From assembly GCA_964390295.1 (NCBI GenBank), contig CAYMHR010000023.1, forward strand, positions 1-22,822: a stretch of 22,822 nucleotides of DNA, given 5' to 3'. The notes below the pieces were generated by a model. The model saw nothing but the letters and a program-made list of their open reading frames with translations, ran no database searches and was not told where the DNA came from. Positions 21,046 through 22,822 of the stretch are shown piece by piece (position 1 is the stretch's first letter; every line of letters starts with the position of its first letter). Both the position numbers and the translations under genes were made by a program. The stretch comes from RGIG3009 sp964390295 (GTDB lineage Bacteria > Bacillota > Clostridia > Oscillospirales > Acutalibacteraceae).

Positions 21046-22584
21046 GTGCGACGCCACTCCGTTTTCCTGAAAAACGCCGCTATTTTAACATTCACGTCGC
21101 TGATTCTGCGTACCGTCGGCATCTTCTTTCGCATCTACTTATCCAACCAAATCGGCGCGGAAGGAATGGGGCTGTATCAGCTCATCGTCTCGATCTACGT
21201 ACTCGGCTCCACCTTTGCCACCTCCGGTATTTCCACCGCCGTTACGCGGTTGGTTGCCGACGACCTGGCTTGCGGTACGGCGGCTTCGGTGCGTCGCGTT
21301 TTGAAACGTTCCGTTCTGCTAAGCCTTTTGCTCGGCATGGTGTCCACCGCCATGATTTACAGCGGCGCCGAGCTGATTAGCGTCTACTGGATTAAGGACG
21401 TCCGCGCAACGACGGCTCTGCGCGTATTAGCGTTCAGCTTGCCTTCCATGGGCGTTTCCTCCTGCCTGCGAGGATACTTTATCGCCCGACGGCGCGTCGC
21501 CGTTTCCTCGCGTGCTCAATTACTGGAGCAGGCTGTGCGCATCGGCATCGTCCTTGTTTTGCTCCGGCGATTTTCAGCCTTTGGCATCGGAATTGCCTGC
21601 ACCGCCATCATGATTGGTGATACGGTGGCCGAATGGGCCTCCTGCGCCTTCATCGCCCTGGGATACGGCATCGACCGGCATCGGCTGAAAGCCGCGTTGC
21701 CAGCACGTGCCGTCTCGCCGCGCAGAAACGTCGTCAAACAGATTCTCGCCATCGCCACGCCGATCACCGCCGGACGCTATCTGAACACGATGCTTCGCAC
21801 CGTGGAAAATATTTTGGTTCCTCAAAGCATCGCCAGATACGTCGGATCGCAGGAAGTCGGTCTGTCACAGTTTGGCGCTTTGAAAGGAATGGCACTGCCG
21901 TTGATTTTCTTTCCGGCATCCTTTTTATCGGCCATGGCTACCCTGCTGATTCCGGAAATCTCATCGGCCAACGCCCTGCATCAAAGCGACCGCATCCGCA
22001 ACGCCGTAGAAAAAGCCCTGCGGATCACGCTGTTAAGCTCTATTCTGATCGGTGGTGTGTTCACCGTGTTTTCCGGCGAATTGGGACTGCTGTTGTATCA
22101 CAGCGCCGACGTTGGTCTGTATCTGCGCGTTTTGGCTCCACTGACACCGATCATGTACACGGAAAGCATCATTGACGGCATCCTAAAGGGCCTAAACCAG
22201 CAAAACATCTCGTTGAAGTACAGCGTCGCTGATTCCGCCGTTCGCATCGTACTGATCGTGGCGCTGGTTCCGTACCGCGGCATGGGAGCCTTTTTGTTCA
22301 TCATGGTGATCAGCAACGTGCTCACCTCGTTTCTCAACGTCCACCGGCTGCTGAAAGTAACCGGCACGTCGATCGCCTGGGGACGCTGGATCGTTCGTCC
22401 GATTCTCGGTATCTGTTGTTCCACACTGGTCGCACTCACCGTCACTCACCTTCCCTGGGCAGCTTTGCTTCCCGGAGTGTGGCGAACCGTGCTGGGCACA
22501 TTTTGTCTGACTGCCACCTACGTTTTCGCAATAATGCGCCTCGGCTGTTTGACTCGTTCCGACCTCAAACGCCTCACTGATTAA
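21046..22584 (+). CDS. spoVB: Stage V sporulation protein B (SpoVB), MOP-superfamily flippase
   Basis: A 512-residue polytopic membrane protein of the MurJ/Wzx-like MOP superfamily with about 12-14 transmembrane helices. The N-terminus (VFLKNAAILTFTSLILRTVGIFFRIYLSNQIGAEGMGLYQL, residues 6-46) is the hallmark of SpoVB and its paralogues. LRGYFIARRRV, ITAGRYLNTMLRTVENILVPQ and GILKGLNQQN are further family segments. SpoVB is needed for spore cortex synthesis, probably by flipping lipid-linked cortex precursors. The start is GTG at 21046 with AGGAGGG 6 nt upstream. It follows the peptidoglycan-binding gene by 15 nt, so a cortex-synthesis gene shares a transcript with cortex-lytic-type genes. 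A vegetative flippase paralogue (YtgP or YkvU type) is an alternative. Confidence 0.88.
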   Translation: MRRHSVFLKNAAILTFTSLILRTVGIFFRIYLSNQIGAEGMGLYQLIVSIYVLGSTFATSGISTAVTRLVADDLACGTAASVRRVLKRSVLLSLLLGMVSTAMIYSGAELISVYWIKDVRATTALRVLAFSLPSMGVSSCLRGYFIARRRVAVSSRAQLLEQAVRIGIVLVLLRRFSAFGIGIACTAIMIGDTVAEWASCAFIALGYGIDRHRLKAALPARAVSPRRNVVKQILAIATPITAGRYLNTMLRTVENILVPQSIARYVGSQEVGLSQFGALKGMALPLIFFPASFLSAMATLLIPEISSANALHQSDRIRNAVEKALRITLLSSILIGGVFTVFSGELGLLLYHSADVGLYLRVLAPLTPIMYTESIIDGILKGLNQQNISLKYSVADSAVRIVLIVALVPYRGMGAFLFIMVISNVLTSFLNVHRLLKVTGTSIAWGRWIVRPILGICCSTLVALTVTHLPWAALLPGVWRTVLGTFCLTATYVFAIMRLGCLTRSDLKRLTD

Positions 22585-22622
22585 AAATATTAAAAAAAGA
22601 TAGAAAAATTTGAAATTTACCC

Positions 22623-22651
22623 TTGACAACCGCCGGATGATAGTGTATTAT
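22623..22651 (+). promoter_or_regulatory. Promoter of the tRNA-Lys/tRNA-Glu operon
   Basis: TTGACA (22623-22628), 17 bp, TATTAT (22646-22651). The start would be near 22658, about 12 nt before tRNA-Lys. Confidence 0.85.
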
Positions 22652-22669
22652 ATTCAAGCAGTTTGACAT

Positions 22670-22745
22670 GCACCATTAGCTCAGTTGGTAGAGCACCTGA
22701 CTCTTAATCAGGGTGTCCAGGGTTCGAGTCCCTGATGGTGTACCA
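22670..22745 (+). tRNA. tRNA-Lys(CTT)
   Basis: A complete 76-nt cloverleaf with encoded CCA. The acceptor is GCACCAT/ATGGTGT, the D-arm GCTC/GAGC, the anticodon arm CCTGA-CTCTTAA-TCAGG with anticodon CTT, and the T-arm CAGGG-TTCGAGT-CCCTG. The first acceptor pair is G1-U72, a wobble in place of the usual G-C. It reads AAG codons. Confidence 0.97.
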
Positions 22746-22751
22746 TTAGGC

Positions 22752-22822
22752 GGCCCGTTGGTCAAGTGGCCTAAGACTCCGGCCTCTCACGCCGGCAACA
22801 CGAGTTCGAATCTCGTACGGGT
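22752..22822 (+). tRNA. tRNA-Glu(CTC), 3' end cut by the window edge
   Basis: The cloverleaf begins GGCCCGT. The anticodon arm is CCGGC-CTCTCAC-GCCGG with anticodon CTC, and the T-arm is ACGAG-TTCGAAT-CTCGT. The 3' acceptor strand ends at ACGGGT, so the partner of G1, the discriminator base and any CCA lie outside the window. It follows tRNA-Lys by 6 nt. Confidence 0.93.

Noticed and set aside
22585..22622. Terminator after spoVB
   Set aside because: The stretch is A-rich without a stable inverted repeat; spoVB may read through into the tRNA genes or end without a visible hairpin.

Overview
The window looks like chromosomal DNA from an anaerobic, endospore-forming member of the Clostridia, most likely the Oscillospiraceae/Ruminococcaceae. 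The reasons are a CIRCE-controlled groESL operon, the Bacillus/Clostridia order rqcP-yabP-yabQ-divIC-yabR, SpoVB, a SleC-type spore cortex hydrolase, a clostridial AbrB-type regulator with a zinc ribbon, HemZ, and strong Shine-Dalgarno sites throughout. Most of it is ordinary, tightly packed core genome. There is no CRISPR array, insertion sequence or prophage.

Layout. (1) 1-1140 is a more AT-rich, accessory-looking segment. A truncated gene for a secreted NlpC/P60-type cell-wall hydrolase with an SH3b-like domain (minus strand, running off the left edge) is divergent from a small XRE regulator (plus strand). Two copies of a 17-bp palindrome lie over the shared promoter region. (2) 1200-3245: groES-groEL on the minus strand with an unusually long perfect CIRCE. 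(3) 3243-5340: a lipid kinase and a THUMP-domain RNA methyltransferase. (4) 5357-7730: the HU gene, a terminator, then rqcP-yabP-yabQ-divIC-yabR (ribosome rescue, spore coat/cortex assembly, division). (5) 7818-10361: a zinc-ribbon protein, purine nucleoside phosphorylase and an MtaD-like deaminase, i.e. nucleoside salvage. (6) 10368-18142: recJ, rel, dtd, an MBL-fold hydrolase, hemZ and a uridine-kinase-like gene. The last four are joined by overlapping ATGA stop/start junctions. (7) 18199-18549: a divergent AbrB-type regulator and its terminator. (8) 18547-22584 on the plus strand: a sporulation/germination set. It holds a gene for a SleC-propeptide-like protein, a separate gene for the SleC-like catalytic part with three peptidoglycan-binding repeats, a small protein with two more such repeats, and spoVB. 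(9) 22623-22822: a promoter followed by tRNA-Lys(CTT) and tRNA-Glu(CTC), the latter cut by the right edge.

The most interesting item is the sporulation cluster at 18.5-21.0 kb. The propeptide-like and catalytic parts, which in the classical SleC of Clostridium perfringens and C. difficile form one zymogen, are here two genes with their own ribosome-binding sites, preceded by a sequence resembling a mother-cell sigma-E promoter. Second is the small regulator/operator/secreted-hydrolase module at the left edge. I do not see a wholly new defence or mobile system. All family calls come from reading motifs by eye, without database searches.
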